Positions 1-12,944 of a stretch of 64,000 nt of DNA are shown one piece after another. The stretch is from Branchiostoma floridae. Taxonomy: Eukaryota > Chordata > Leptocardii > Amphioxiformes > Branchiostomatidae. The first letter of the stretch is position 1. Each line of letters starts with the position of its first letter. The notes under the pieces are model-generated. The model searched no databases. It worked only from the letters and a program-made list of their open reading frames with translations, and had not been told where the DNA came from. The stretch spans positions 14,130,112 through 14,194,111 of the forward strand of contig NC_049986.1 of assembly GCF_000003815.2 (NCBI RefSeq), in the 5' to 3' direction. The position numbers and the translations under genes are program-made.

Positions 1-545
1 ACTCCTAAGTATGAAACTCTGATCTCAGCACAGAAGCCTACTATTAATTGGTTTATTTTTTAGTTATGCAAATGTAGACTAAGCTGATAGGATTGCTGTT
101 TTGATCTTGTTATTCAATTGGTCCAATAGCTTAAGCCTTCACAGACAGGAAGGAAAGGAATCGGCTCTATTCCATTTCGAATTTGTTTATTTTCAGACGG
201 ACAGACAGACAGGCGGACAGACAGACAGACAACAATACAATAGGTTCTGGAAATGAAGTTTTATTTACGTTGTACGTTGATGTAGTACCGGTCAATGAAA
301 ATATTCCTGACGCCTTTGTGAACAATAAAAAACGACATTTGCATTGTAGTACTTTTGTCCATGTGCGTTGCTTTGTTCTCTCCGTAGAAGTATTCTATAG
401 GACGACATCCAGTGCACGTGCAACCATCGGTACACACGAAAACACAGTAAGGAAAGCCCTAGGATCCCTGATTTCTTGGTAGACATTATTGCAGCTATTA
501 TTCAAGAAGCTTTCAAGACATGGACATATTTCAAGAAAAGCACTT
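1..545. other. 3' flank of sialidase gene A, no gene seen
   Basis: No coding exon is recognisable here. The stretch lies downstream of the stop codon of gene A, which is on the minus strand, so part of it is probably that gene's 3' UTR. A short imperfect GACA microsatellite sits at about 198-231. Open frames on both strands between 183 and 486 have no recognisable motif. Confidence 0.5.
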
Positions 546-3500
546 TCACCGGGGATCATGGGTGGTAGACGAAGATATTTTCAGTTTAGTAACCGCGATT
601 TCATCAAAGTATTCCGTAGTTCCTCTTTCATATAGCATGTAGATGTGATCATTATCCTGTGGAAGCATCGTGAAAGTGGAGTATCCTGCCAAGTCTCCCC
701 ATATCTCTGTCCCTGAGGTCCAGGTACGGCCAAAGTCGTGACTCCATCTGATGTAAAGTTTGGACCCTGTGGGATACAAAACATTGACATACCTTGAATA
801 GATTTGTAGTCATTAGCTTGAACTCATAACTCATATGAAGAACACATAAATTAGATATAAGTTACACGATGTTACTTGAAATTTCGTAACCAGTCTGACA
901 ACACACTTTTCAATAGAATGTGAACTACTCATTAGGAAAAAGGAATACATGCCAAGCAAAGGCAAAGAATTGGATTCAATCTTTCAGACCACATAAATGA
1001 CGAACACAATACACATGATACAATAAAAGCCAATACCTTAATTAGATCTACTCGTATTCTGCTTAGCCGGTATGACTGTCCTTTGGCGTAACACACTAGT
1101 TTCACAGAAAAAAATGTGCGGCAGCACCTGATTATATTTCACCGAATGACCTATCACACGTAGTTCATTATATCACCGCATACTAGATACCACTTTGTAT
1201 ATGTACGCAATATATTTTCACTGTTTATTCCGACGAAGAAGAGAGGCACTCACGTTTCAACCTAGTGTTCGGTCCCGAGTAGAACATGGTTCCGTTGTGA
1301 AGCCACACGCCTGACGTGATCCTGGGTTCAATGAGTGTTCTGTCCAGGAGCATGTACTGTCGCGGAAGTGTTTCTCCGCCGTCAAAGCTGCGCATGATCA
1401 TCTTGCAGTTACATTTGTAGACCATCTGATTCCGGACCACTATGTGTACAGATCCATCAGGAAACTCAACCGGCTGTGCAGGGTGGAAACAACGGTAGAA
1501 GCTAACCTTATCATTATGGACGAATGCCTGGCACATTTATATTTGAAGACAATTTCAAGGATGTGGCGATATTTGAGATTTTATGCCTGCTACTTCTTTT
1601 TGTCTTTTTGGTGTGCGTGAGGTCCATATCAAAATGCCTTATTGCTTGATAGGTGATAATTGTTATTCTAAATTAGCATAAGACATTGACACAGAAAGTT
1701 CTCATCGTCTTTGAACCATATTTTCTTTCCTTGCTTTTCTTTTCTTTTCTTTACTTATTTTGTCATCCCAACATACCTGGCATTCATCTGGGTCGAAGTG
1801 TCCCTTTTGAATGTTAAGGAACGGCACACTCGGTACGAAGGCCCCATGTCTCCACGTCACACCGTGGTCATCACTCAGCAGCAGCACCAAACCTTTCCCG
1901 TCATGGAAACCGTGCCCGCACACAATCAGCCTTCCTTTGGCTGGGTCGTGCTTTTTCTAAAACGAAATGTCCTTGTTAACGTTGAATATAAGGCATTACT
2001 CCCCCCCCCCCGTATCATCAATTTTGTCTTATTTTGCAAATAAGTACATAGCCTAGAAACGTAGAGGTAGACCTCACATTACTCTTCACTGCTGCAACTT
2101 GTAAATGGAATCGAACATTATGTCTGTGTGTTGCAACTTCAAGTAGCACTATGATATAGGACTACGATGATCATATAGCTATAAGTATTACCTGAATACC
2201 GTATCCTGGGCTTGGATGTGTGGCGTGCTCTTTTCCTACTTGGTCGGTAATATTTCTCGGCCGGCCCCACGTGATGCCGTCATCCGTACTGTTCATCAGC
2301 ATCAATGATCTCGTAGGGCAGAACTCACAGAACACGTACATCAGGAAGATGGTAGCTGTTGTGTCGTCAACGAAAATAGTTCCTATGTAGGAGCATCTTT
2401 TGAAACGCGACATTCCGTCGTCCACAATCCACTGTGACGGGGACCACGTCGCACCTTAAAAGAGATAACGCTTATTAAAAACGAATATTAAAAATACAAC
2501 CATACACTGTATTGTTGGTCACGCTAACGTTCTAATTACATGTAGATATAAGCCCTTCCTGAAGGTAAAAAATCATTTGGCAACACTGACACTAATACAA
2601 ACACCAAAGAGCGACATGTTTTAGTTACCTCCATCCGTTGATCTTTTCACGGCAAAGACCTTTGGATTCTCGTCACTTTTCGACTTTCTTCTTCCTTCCG
2701 TTATAGCTACCAGGTTCCCTTTGGGAGTGTAGGTGAGAACAGGGACCCGGAAGATTCCAACCTCACCCCGCCTATGGCTCGTCCACAGTACAATGTCATG
2801 TACCACACTGAGAGAAACACCAGCCTATAGACAACATCTTTCCTTTACGTTATTGTCATAACAAATCATCTGCGTGTATATTAGATTGAAAACTAACGCT
2901 TTGTATGAACCATTTATGCTNNNNNNNNNNNNNNNNNNNNNNNNNNNNNNNNNNNNNNNNNNNNNNNNNNNNNNNNNNNNNNNNNNNNNNNNNNNNNNNN
3001 NNNNNNNNNNNNNNNNNNNNGCCTTTCACTTCATAGCATGGTTAGATTAGCTGTGCTTCTAAAGACCCCAGACAAGGATTCTTAGTAACAACACAGATGA
3101 AATCAGACGACACACGCACAACTATTTTAATAATGTCCTCAGCTCGTTATCGTGCGACAATCGTACGACGAATGTGACCATACCCTTTCAAAGCCAGATG
3201 AAATTAGTAACAAATCAATGCTTACGTTTGATGACCTGGGAGATCTTTGTACTGAAGACCCCTGAGCTGTTTGTGCGTCATTATGGAGATCCTGTGGAGC
3301 AAAAGACGATGAATAACTACGTATATACACCGATCACAATAAACACCCACACAGTGTATTCTACCAGTCGTAGCTATCCTTTATCTTTAAGACCAGCAGG
3401 TTCGTATTCTTTAATCTCTTACTACCAAAGATAATAGTATCCACTGCTTTTCTGTGTGATACACGTATGTAAGGCATATGAATGCTACGTCGATGTTAAA

Positions 3501-3764
3501 AACGCACATTTGTATTCCTATGGCTGTAGCGACGGTAACTGTAGATGTAGATTGTAAACTGTTAAATGTAGATTACAGCAAAACAATTACAGACCTCGTG
3601 AAATCAAGTAGTGTGAAGCTTACCATTTGACGTTTAGTGAGCGTTGAGTAAGAGACCCGGGAGTACAGCAGCCGTCCTGTCATGAGAACCATGATGACCA
3701 GGAGAACACGGAGCACAACTCTCAGCCACTTCAGCATGGCGCTGGCCTGCTTGATGTCCGTCAT
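546..3764 (-). CDS. Sialidase A: NEU1-like exo-alpha-sialidase, type II membrane form
   Basis: Seven coding exons are read on the minus strand: 3624-3764, 3226-3291, 2629-2824, 2192-2454, 1777-1956, 1254-1473 and 546-766. They total 1287 nt (428 aa), with GT-AG ends and phases 0,0,1,0,0,1. Exon 1 gives a short basic N-terminus and one hydrophobic segment (about residues 14-32), predicted signal anchor. Exon 2 is a 22-residue Ser/Gln-rich stalk. The catalytic domain has [10 protein letters not shown] (FRIP arginine), EGRRKSKSD (candidate acid/base Asp), Asp boxes STDGGATW (across intron 3), [24 protein letters not shown] and SHDFGRTW, then FPDGS, YIRWS and LYERG. The family removes terminal sialic acid from glycoconjugates. 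This is the only minus-strand member of the anchored class. A 100-N gap lies in intron 2. The start was chosen at the Met matching the MTD start of B-D; an in-frame Met lies further upstream. Confidence 0.88.
2921..3020. other. Assembly gap (100 N)
   Basis: Exactly 100 N, the usual size for a gap of unknown length. It falls in intron 2 of sialidase A and does not interrupt a predicted exon. Confidence 0.98.
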
Positions 3765-5427
3765 GGTGCACTCTGTACGATAACAAGACATCGAAGAGCA
3801 CACAATTTCGTGAAATATTCCTCCATGCCTCCAAAGATTTTTTTATGTCTTGTTTTATTTCTTATTTTCAATTTCTCGCTAAATTTTTCTATGTATTTTC
3901 ACTCCAGTCTGTGGGACCATCTTTTATATATTGGAACTTGTACCATTATACGCCCGATTAAGCCAATCAATTAGCAAATGAATTCACTCTATCGCTAAGG
4001 GTAGGTGTTAATTAGATTATCTAAAAATGTCGCAGTTGTTAATTTTGAAAAGATAAATTTTGTTGGGTCTCTTCAGACACCACTTATCGAAGCAAGTTTT
4101 CACATAAGTATAATATATTTATATTGAATGATAGCTTTACTTGTAGCTTTAGTCTTTTGGATAGCAACACCATTAATAGAGTGGGCTTTATTTCAGTCGG
4201 CGTATTTCTAACGTACAGATACGAGACACCTGCAGGTATTTACAATACAATGCCAGTCTTTTGCTAACGCGCGAAGGCATCTGCTGCAAATCTATTAATT
4301 ACAGACTGTTTTGCCGCATTGTGGAGTTCACTCCCAACACATTTCCAATACATATCTTGCAGCGTGTACGTGTATCGTTCCCTGGCCCATGATGGCCCAT
4401 CACAACCAAGTAGATATATGGGGACACTATTATAGTTTGGAATAATACCCAAGGAATAAGTATATATGTGTATTTATCAGAATTGCTATCGGTGACCGGA
4501 TATTGTAACATACTAATCCATATGTTACTATATGTTATATGTTTGGAAACGTAATGTAGAGCAAACACTACTAACCTACAGTGTAACTTCCGGCGGTTTA
4601 CGTCACTTCTAAGTCCTCCAAGTAAAATTCTTGATCCGTGTGTCCTGCATGACACGTTATAGCTTAGTTATTTACAAGTATTGGAGTTTGCCGGTTTTGA
4701 AGTGATGCGTGGACCCGCGAACTGAAAGCGGCGACAACTCGTCCTACCTGTTTGGTGACAAGTGTTGCTTGGTAGGTCAAAGGTCATCGACTCTATTTGT
4801 CACATGGTCAACATTCACACCGCCATTAACTGGCTTGTTTTTAATTTTACTCTTTCCATTTTATGTAAAAATCTAATTACTAGAATAGAAAGACTATAGT
4901 AGAAGGTGATAGTATTCGCATAAGAGGTGTTCAAGTGAGTTCATTTAACCTTCACCCGCATTCCGACACCCGGGAAAACATGTAAAAATGTGTTTTCATA
5001 ATAGTGTATATTAGGCTATGGAGATTTGGTCTAAACATATTTCTTCATTAACATAAAAAGAAAGATTACAGTAAGGTGGCGAGTAATATTGTACGGGGCA
5101 CTCGAGGTCAAAAGTGGTAAACTCACAAGCCTTGCCCGCGGCAATGTATGGATTCAAAATGGCGAACCTAGAAACATAATCATAATGCCATCCAACAACC
5201 CCGGCATCGCACCATGCAGGACCAACGCGTATCATGATTATTTTGCCAAGTACTGGCGTCCAAGAGACATTATCTGGATCACTTAGAAGTGGAACAAACG
5301 GCCAAACGCCATACAAAAGGGACAAGTACGTATCGTAATACTTGCCAACTTGGTGACCTACGTGTTTGACTGTACTAATGACGTTTGTACTAATTCAGTC
5401 ACAACAAGGGGGTTCAAAGAGGTTACA
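3765..5427. other. Intergenic between divergent sialidases A and B
   Basis: A (minus) and B (plus) diverge here, so both promoters must lie in this interval. About 4725-4810 resembles the 3' flanks found after genes B, C and D (a shared AACTCGTCCTACC core), and 5089-5325 resembles segments upstream of C and D. The left part therefore looks like the 3' flank of a gene copy that is no longer present. A minus-strand open frame at 4264-4420 resembles the C-terminal end of a LINE reverse-transcriptase protein only weakly. Confidence 0.5.
5089..5325. repeat. Tandem-unit intergenic segment, copy 1 (upstream of B)
   Basis: This segment recurs at about 9380-9600 and 13630-13840, each time upstream of one of the genes B, C, D and in the same orientation. 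The core CCTTGCCCGCGG is shared. Read on the minus strand, copy 1 is open for over 100 codons, but copies 2 and 3 carry stops or frame breaks, so I treat it as duplicated intergenic DNA or an old pseudogene fragment, not a gene. Confidence 0.6.
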
Positions 5428-5435
5428 TATAAAAG
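5428..5435 (+). promoter_or_regulatory. Candidate TATA box of sialidase B
   Basis: TATAAAAG within a block (acataTAAAAGcgtcttta type) conserved upstream of C. It lies about 280 bp before the ATG. A likely splice acceptor (TCATCATCCAG) just before exon 1 suggests a non-coding 5' exon between the two. The assignment is inference from position and conservation. Confidence 0.35.
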
Positions 5436-5490
5436 CGTCTTTATTCTTATAATCCTAATCCAATCCTAATCACGGTCCATGACCCTATCT

Positions 5491-5604
5491 CTAATCTCCA
5501 AACACGTATAAAGATCTGGTTCACTCTCGGTGGTTTGGATGTACTGGATGTGGTAAACTCACTGAATCTGGGCAGAATCATTACATCTGCTTGGAGATTA
5601 GTCA
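5491..5604. repeat. Short inverted-repeat element upstream of B
   Basis: It opens with TCTAATCTCCAAACACG and closes with CATCTGCTTGGAGATTAG, so the ends are inverted copies of TAATCTCCAAGCAGATG. Equivalent copies lie upstream of C (about 9818-9990) and D (about 14070-14255), carried along by the tandem duplication. Related ends occur in stand-alone foldback elements elsewhere in the window. Confidence 0.5.
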
Positions 5605-5714
5605 CCATGTGAACGATAGGCCACGACTGTTTGTGAATAAACCTTTAAGTACGGCATTTGTTTCATCATCCAGGAAAGTACATTTGTAAATGTAAGGACG
5701 CTCAAAGACTCTCC

Positions 5715-8700
5715 ATGACTGACCACAACAACACAAGAACCATGCCGAGGGTGCTGAGGCTGCTACGGAATGTTCTCCTGATCGCCATCGTCCTCACGGC
5801 AGGCTGGATGGCAAACAGATACTACATTGTAGACTTTACTGTAAGTGTAGCTTTGATATGACTTATTACATGCACCACACTATGGTTATTTGAATTATCA
5901 GGAACCCTCGACTGCTTCATCCAGTGGAAAGACGTATTCAACGTATCGATCATACTTAATTTGATACTCATATGAATTATGAGGAAATCTATATTGGACC
6001 CTCACTCTTGAATAATTACTCTTGAATAATTTTACTCTTAAAGAACGAGTGTGGTAAAGACCACAGATTGTAAAGTTCCTGTTTTTGACTTTGTGAACGA
6101 CAGTAACTGGGAAGACACCATTGATCGTATCAATTATTAAGATGATGGGTGTAGTAGTGATCCAATTTATTTGTTCTTCAGAACCTTCGCCAGAACGCCT
6201 ACTCATTTGAGGGTTCTTCAGTGCAAAGATATCCTCATTCATCACAAGTAAGCATACATGCAGGTATCATTGACAAACAATTCTAATTGTACAGTTCCGG
6301 CATTAATTTTCTAGATTAAAAAAACACAACAAACTAGTTGGCTATTAGAAAACTGTCCTGATGCCATTTTCTGTACTTCGAGTGCTTGTCATCACGCCAG
6401 GCTTCTGTCTGCGAGAGAAAGGGAGAAATATCGAACATGTACTATTGATGCTACATGCTAATACAACAGTATGTACTATTGATGCTACAGGCCAGTGTCT
6501 CTCTCAGTGTGGTACATGATGTCGTACTGTGGACGAGAAGAACAGGAGAAATCCCAATATACCGGATTCCAGTTCTCACCTACACCCCGAGAGGACATCT
6601 TGTAGCTATAGTAGAGGGAAGAAAGGAAGCACCAAGAGACTCAAGTTCAAAGGTCTTTGCTGTGAAAAGATCAACGGATGAAGGTAACAATCAAATATTG
6701 GCTTTAATGTGTATTGATGTTATTTGGTGGAGCTTTGATTCTTCAGAAATTTTCCAACTGAACGTACTGTCCCCTCTAACAGGAGTTCGTTATTCGATAC
6801 AAAATTCTATCGTTCATCTAAGCTCATTTGAAGCATGCGACGGGAGCTACAAGTAAGTTCTTAACAGGAACATTGCCATGTATCTTTCTTGAAAAGGTGC
6901 AACCTGGTCTTCCTCTGAGCAGTGGATAATGGATGACGGAAAGCCACCGACAGATGTATACTCCAACTTGGGAACTGTTTTCGTTGATGACACAAAAGCA
7001 ATTATTTTCCTGATGTACGTATCGTTTGGAATTTGCCCTACGAGATCAGTGATGTTGGTGAACAGTACGGATGACGGCATTACGTGGAGTAGACCGAGAA
7101 ATATTACCGACCAAGTAGGGAAAGACTACGCCACTCATCCCAGCCCAGGGTACGGTATTAAGGTAAGGGGCGTTAATCTCGCTATCAAACTTTGGGATGG
7201 AAATAAAGCTTAAAACTTGCATATCATGTCTCGAGAGAATCATGGGTCATATGATTGTGTTTTAGTATAAAACATTCTTTTTAGAGAAAGAAGGATACAA
7301 TGATAGTGCTTATTTATCTTCAGAAAGAGCACGAGCCAGCCAAAGGAAGGCTGGTTGTGTGCGGACACGGATACAATGACGGTGTGGGGATAGTGCTGCT
7401 GCTGAGTGATGACCACGGTGTGACGTGGAGACATGGGGCCTTCGTACAGGGTATACCGTTCCACAACAACACAGACGGAGACTTTGCTCCAGCTGAATGC
7501 CAGGTAAGCCGAGAAAACGTAACCGATATAGGTGCATTGAAAAGGTTCCTATGAAAAGTAAGAATATTTAGTCGATCAAAAAATATACAGATGTAACTAC
7601 AATATTTCAGATACAGATTTTATTTCCAATGACAAGTCTATGAATAAAATCGCAATCTCCAGAATTGCTTACATGGTATATTAAGCATTTGCAATTAGTT
7701 TCAGGTACATACATATCAAAGCAATAACAAGCATTCTCACACATGACGAAGCAAACTCAGTCAACACTATTGCAATCACGTTACAGCCCGTTTCAAGGTG
7801 CGATACTGATTTGTATAGAGTATCATTTCTTTGTTTGAATTTTTCAATCTGAATGATCAGACTCTCTTTTACGCTTTAGCCGGTGGAACTACCAGATGGA
7901 AGCTTGTATCTAGTTGTACGCAATCAGCATCAGTACAAGTACCACTGTAAGATGACCATGCGGAGCTTCGATGGAGGAGAAACGCTGCCACGGAGGTACA
8001 TGTTTTTGGACAGGTCGCTCGTGGAGCCAAAGATCTCGTCCGGATTGTGGTACCACAACGGAACCATGTTCTACTCTGGGCCGAAAAGTGAAACAGAACG
8101 TGGGTATTGTCACTGTTAATATACAAACCGCATGTCTAGTGAGGTATGGTGACATCACTCAAAAGCTCTGTTAGTGGAAGGGTGGACGGTTTAGCAATTG
8201 TGAGCTTGTATATGTGAAAGAGCGTACTATACGGTGCAACGTTTCTGAGAGATGGTCTAATCATATATATACTTACCGTCAGGTACTGGCTTTACCCGAC
8301 ATGGTCCCTACTTTTCATGATTATTTTCTTGGAATGTATTGACATCAAATAGTGTTGTTAGACTTGTGACATTAGGTTAAACCTCTTATGCAACATTTTC
8401 ACCCACCGACATTTAAATGGCAATGCCGATTACAATTATGCACATGACTAAACACGGTCTTTAGGTTTCAAGTACTGATTGATCTAAGGATTGTCCACGT
8501 TTCTTGTGCTACAGGTCGGAGATTGTGCATCAGATGGAGTCACGACTACGGAAACACTTGGACCTCAGGGACAGAGATATGGGGGGACTTGGCAGGATAC
8601 TCCACACTCATGATGCTTCCTCACGATACAAACCATCTCTATATACTGTATGAAAGAGGAGTAAGAAAGTATTATGATCAAGTCGCGTTTACAAAAATCA

Positions 8701-8735
8701 AACTATCAATGGAGAAGGGTCGTAATACCTTATGA
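5715..8735 (+). CDS. Sialidase B: NEU1-like exo-alpha-sialidase, type II membrane form
   Basis: Seven exons: 5715-5840, 6182-6247, 6491-6683, 6897-7162, 7324-7503, 7880-8099, 8515-8735; 1272 nt, 423 aa. Met is the first codon of MTDHNNTRT, followed by a basic stretch and a hydrophobic segment (about residues 15-32), predicted signal anchor. The 22-residue exon 2 is a stalk. The catalytic part shows YRIPVLTYTP, VEGRKEAPRD, a first Asp box split by intron 3, [35 protein letters not shown] and LYILYERG. Sequons NST and NIT lie in exon 4. It is the first of three head-to-tail copies (B, C, D). The exon 1 donor is unusual: the site matching C and D reads GTAGAC, while GTAAGT 12 nt later is a better donor and also phase 0, so the stalk may be four residues longer. 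Predicted to remove terminal sialic acid on the lumenal or outer face of a membrane. Confidence 0.9.
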
Positions 8736-10103
8736 GAATAAGGAGAGGGAGGATGCTTCCCGTAGTAGTTAGATCAAAATGGACTTCGAAAACAGAATTT
8801 GGCGGGAACACAGATGACGTCATTCAACACAAACAGTTCATTGGTCTACAACAGTGACAGCTTTGGGAACTCGTCCTACCAGTTTGTTCGTTCATGTTGG
8901 ATTGGAGGTTAAAAGTCATCAACATTATGTCCCCATTAGGGGAGAATTAGTGGGCACATGTAAACACAGTTAAATGCATATCTTAGCATTGATTCTTCAT
9001 GAAATGCTGATATGTCGAAGTTATAAAAGACAGTGGTACATGAGTACTAGACATGCTGAATGCACAACATTTTTCAATGTTCATGAATACACGAGGCATG
9101 GGACTTCTGAATGTCCTTTAAGTACAAAAGCTTTGTGGTCATTCAGAGTAACGGACTAAACAAAAAACGCTTGAGAAATAACAAGTTCATTTGACCTTTA
9201 CTTGCATTGACGACTGGCATTCACAGAGAGTAAAAAATAAAGAAATCAAAAGATATTTTCATAACAGGGTATGCTAAGGTATGGTAAGGTGCTGTTAATT
9301 ATCTTGTAGACCAAGACGATCAAGTTCGAAAAGCTCACTCTTAACTCTCGGTCGATTTATGGGCATAAGCAGGTCACTCCAGGTCAAAACTGGTAAACTC
9401 AGACGCCTTGCCCGCGGCAATGTATGGATTCAAAATGGCGATCCTAGATACCTAATGCCATCCAACAACCCAGACATTGTACCATGAAAGACCAACTCTC
9501 ATTATGCTTATCTGGCCGAGTGTTGGCGACCAAGAGACATTAACTGGGTCACTTAGAAGAGGAACAAACGACCAAATGTCATCCAAAAGGTGTTAAGGGG
9601 ACAAGTACGTTTCGTATATTATGTGACTTTTGTAGGTTGCTTGTATTTGTTATGGTGACGTTCAGTCACAGGCAGCTGTCCTGAATGTCACATATAAAAG
9701 CATCTTTACTTTATACTCATTATCCGACCCTAATCACTCAAACTTCTGAGGGTTCAGAACCTTCGTAACTCCAGTAACTCAAATGTTCATATGAAGAAAT
9801 ACGTGTCCTTGACCCCGTCTCTAATCTCCAAACACATATGATAATCCGGTTCACAGTCAGTGGTTTGCATGTGTTTTTGAGGTACATCCAGCTGGTGGTG
9901 ACCTCGAGAGGTAGTGACGTACATGTAGCGTGTTGGATGTTGTAAAAACACTGAGACTGAGCCGGCGCCTTACATCTGCTTGCAGACTAGTCATCCTGAG
10001 AACGATAGGCCTCGACTGTTTGTGAATAAACCTTAAAGTACGGTATTTGTTTCATCATCCAGGTAAGTACATTTGTAAATGCAAGGACGCTCAAAGACTC
10101 TCC
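8736..10103. other. Intergenic B to C, part of the 4.3 kb tandem unit
   Basis: It contains the 3' flank shared by B, C and D (about 8756-8930), the duplicated segment at about 9380-9600, a TATA-like site, and the inverted-repeat block at about 9818-9990. No coding exon is visible. The sequence just before exon 1 of C matches that before B, including the possible 5' UTR splice acceptor. Confidence 0.6.
9693..9700 (+). promoter_or_regulatory. Candidate TATA box of sialidase C
   Basis: TATAAAAG in the block homologous to that upstream of B, with matching flanks (GTCACATATAAAAGC). It lies about 400 bp before the ATG; the extra distance is consistent with a spliced 5' UTR. Confidence 0.35.
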
Positions 10104-12944
10104 ATGACTGACCACAGCAGTACAAGAACCAGGGTGCTGAGGCTGCTACGGAATGTTCTCCTGATCGCCATAGTCCTCACGGCATGCTGGATGGCAAACA
10201 GAACACTCACCGATTATCAAATGGTAAACTTCACTGAAACAGTAACTGTTATGGTAACTGCCATATGACTAAGCAGTGCTAAGTTAGCACCGTGCTTTGA
10301 TTATTTGAATCACAGGAACTGTTCATTGCTTCAGCCAGTGGAAACATGTGTTGGACGAGAATGTATCTATCATTTATTTAATTCGATACTCATATGAATA
10401 AATGCTTGGGTGTACATATAGTATATCGGTCACTTATACCGGTTTATGTATGGCAGAGACCACAGATTGCGAAGTTCCTGTTTTTGACTACGTTAAAGAA
10501 GTCATGTATCATACTGATGTTTAAGATGACAGGTGCAGTAGTGTACAGATACTGTAGTGATCCAACTTATTCATTTTTCAGAGCCTTCGCCATAACGCCA
10601 ACTCCGCCGAAGGCTCTTCAGCACAAAGAAATTCCAATTTATCACAAGTGAGCATTCACGTAATTACCCTCTCCTTACAAACATGTGTAAAAGAACAATT
10701 CCGACAGATCGACTCTAGAAAAAACGATCAACTGTTAGCGAACTGTCCTGATGATTTTGTGTTTTTCTATGCTTGTAGTACTGGTCAAATTTGTTTCTTG
10801 GAAGGGACAATAATCCGACATGTTTTACTACTGGTGCCACAGATTGGTGTCTCCCTTAGTGTGGTACATGATGTCGTACTGTGGACGAGAAGAACAGGAG
10901 AAATCCCAGTATACCGGATTCCTGTACTCACTTACACCCCAAGAGGACATCTTGTAGCTATAGTAGAGGGGAGAAAGGAATCATGGAGAGACTCAAGTTC
11001 AAAGGTCTTTTCCGTGAAAAGATCAACGGATGAAGGTAACAAGCAAATAGTAATTCTGGCTTTAGTGTGTAGTGACAATTTTATTTGGTGGAGCTTTGAT
11101 TCTTCAGAAATTTACCAACTGAACGTACTTTCCCCTCTAACTGAAACTCGTTATTCGATACAAAATTCTAAGCTCATTTTAAACATGCGACGAGATTTAC
11201 ATGTGAGTTCTTAACTGGAACATTGCCATGTATCTTTCTTGAAAAGGTGCAACCTGGTCCTCCTCCGAGCAGTGGATAATGGACGACGGAAAGCCACCGA
11301 CAGATGTATACTCCAACTTGGGAACTGTTTTGGTTGATGACACAAAAGCAATTATTTTCCTGATGTACATATCCTTTGGAATTCGCCCTATGAGATCACT
11401 GATGTTGATGAACAGTACGGATGACGGCATCACGTGGGGCAGGCCGAGAAATATTACCGACCAAGTAGGGAAACGCTACGTTACACATCCAAGTCCCGGA
11501 CACGGCATTCAGGTAAGAAGCTTTGCTATCTTAGGCATCAAACTTTAAAGTAAAAAAAAAAAACTACAACTGAATATCCTATTTAAATGTATTATGGGTC
11601 ATATGATGCTATTTGAGTACGAAACCTTTCTTATTATCAGTGATAATGCTGCATTTATCTTCAGAAAAAGCACGACCCAGCCAAAGGACGGCTGATTGTG
11701 TGCGGGCACGGTTTCCATGACGGTAAAGGTTTGGTGCTGCTGCTGAGTGATGACCACGGTGTGACGTGGAGACATGGGGCCTTCGTGCCGAGTGTACCGT
11801 ACCAAAACAACTTAGACGGAGACTTTAATCCAGCTGAATGCCAGGTAAGCCGAGAAAACTTAACATATAACGTGTGTGTGTATGTGTGTGTGTGTAAGAT
11901 ATACATATAAGTGCCTTAATGTACACGTACGTGTAAAAACATTCCCACACATGACGATGCAAACTCAATCAACACTTTTACAATCACGTTACTGGTCCGA
12001 GAACAACCCGCTTTAAGGTGCAAGACAGTCTTGTATAGAATATTTGTTTCTTTGTTTGAATTTTTCAGCCTGAATGATCAGACTCTCTTTTACATTCTAG
12101 CCGGTGGAACTACCAGATGGAAGCTTGTATCTAGTTGTGCGCAATCAGCATCAGTACAAGTACCACTGTAAGATGACCATGCGGAGCTTCGATGGAGGAG
12201 AAACGCTGCCAGAGAGGTTCATTTTCCTGGACAGGTCTCTCGTGGAGCCGAGGATCTCGTCTGGATGGTGGTACCACAACGGAACCATGTTCTACTCCGG
12301 ACCGAAGAGTGAAACAGGACGTGGGTATTGTCGCTTTCTATACACCGCATGTCTAGTCAGATACGACGACATCACTCAAAAACATCACTGTTAGTGCAAT
12401 GGTAGAATGTTTACCAATTGTGAGCTTTCATACATGTGAAAGAGCGTACTATGGTGCAATGTTTCTGAGCCTGAGATGGTCTAATCATACTTACCGTCAG
12501 GCGCTAGCTTTACCCGGCATGGTCAACACTGATTATTTTAGTTTAATGCATTGACATGAAATAGTGTTGTTAGACTTGTGCCATTGGGCCCAACTTTCTT
12601 ATCATATTATATCCAACATTTTCATCTGCCGATTACATCTATGCACATGACTAAACACGGTCTTGAAGATACAAGTACTGATTGATCTAAGGATTGTCCA
12701 CGTACGCGTTTCTTGTGCTTCAGGACGGAGAATGTACATCAGATGGAGTCACGACTGTGGCCGTAATTGGACCTCAGGGGCAGAGATATGGGGGAACTTG
12801 GCAGGATACTCCACACTCACTATGCTTCCGCATGATAGAAATCACCTCTATATACTGTATGAAAGAGGAATAACAAAGTATTTTGATCAAGTCACGTTTA
12901 CAAAAATCAAAATATCCATGGAGAAGTGTCGTAATGCCGAATGA
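10104..12944 (+). CDS. Sialidase C: NEU1-like exo-alpha-sialidase, type II membrane form
   Basis: Seven exons: 10104-10223, 10582-10647, 10843-11035, 11247-11512, 11665-11844, 12101-12320, 12724-12944; 1266 nt, 421 aa. Exon 1 starts MTDHSSTRT and gives a signal anchor (about residues 13-30); exon 2 is the stalk. Catalytic features: YRIPVLTYTP, VEGRKESWRD, Asp box 1 across intron 3 (STDEGATW), [23 protein letters not shown] with [24 protein letters not shown] (Thr of the last box replaced by Asn) and LYILYERG. It is the middle copy of the B-C-D array, and all splice sites sit at the same places. Exon 5 is nearly identical at DNA level to exon 5 of the more distant genes A and G, which suggests conversion between copies. 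Confidence 0.9.

Noticed and set aside
183-486. Overlapping plus and minus frames at the left end
   Set aside because: No motif, splice context or composition supports coding.
4264-4452. LINE reverse-transcriptase fragment
   Set aside because: Only a weak resemblance in about 25 residues; not enough to call.
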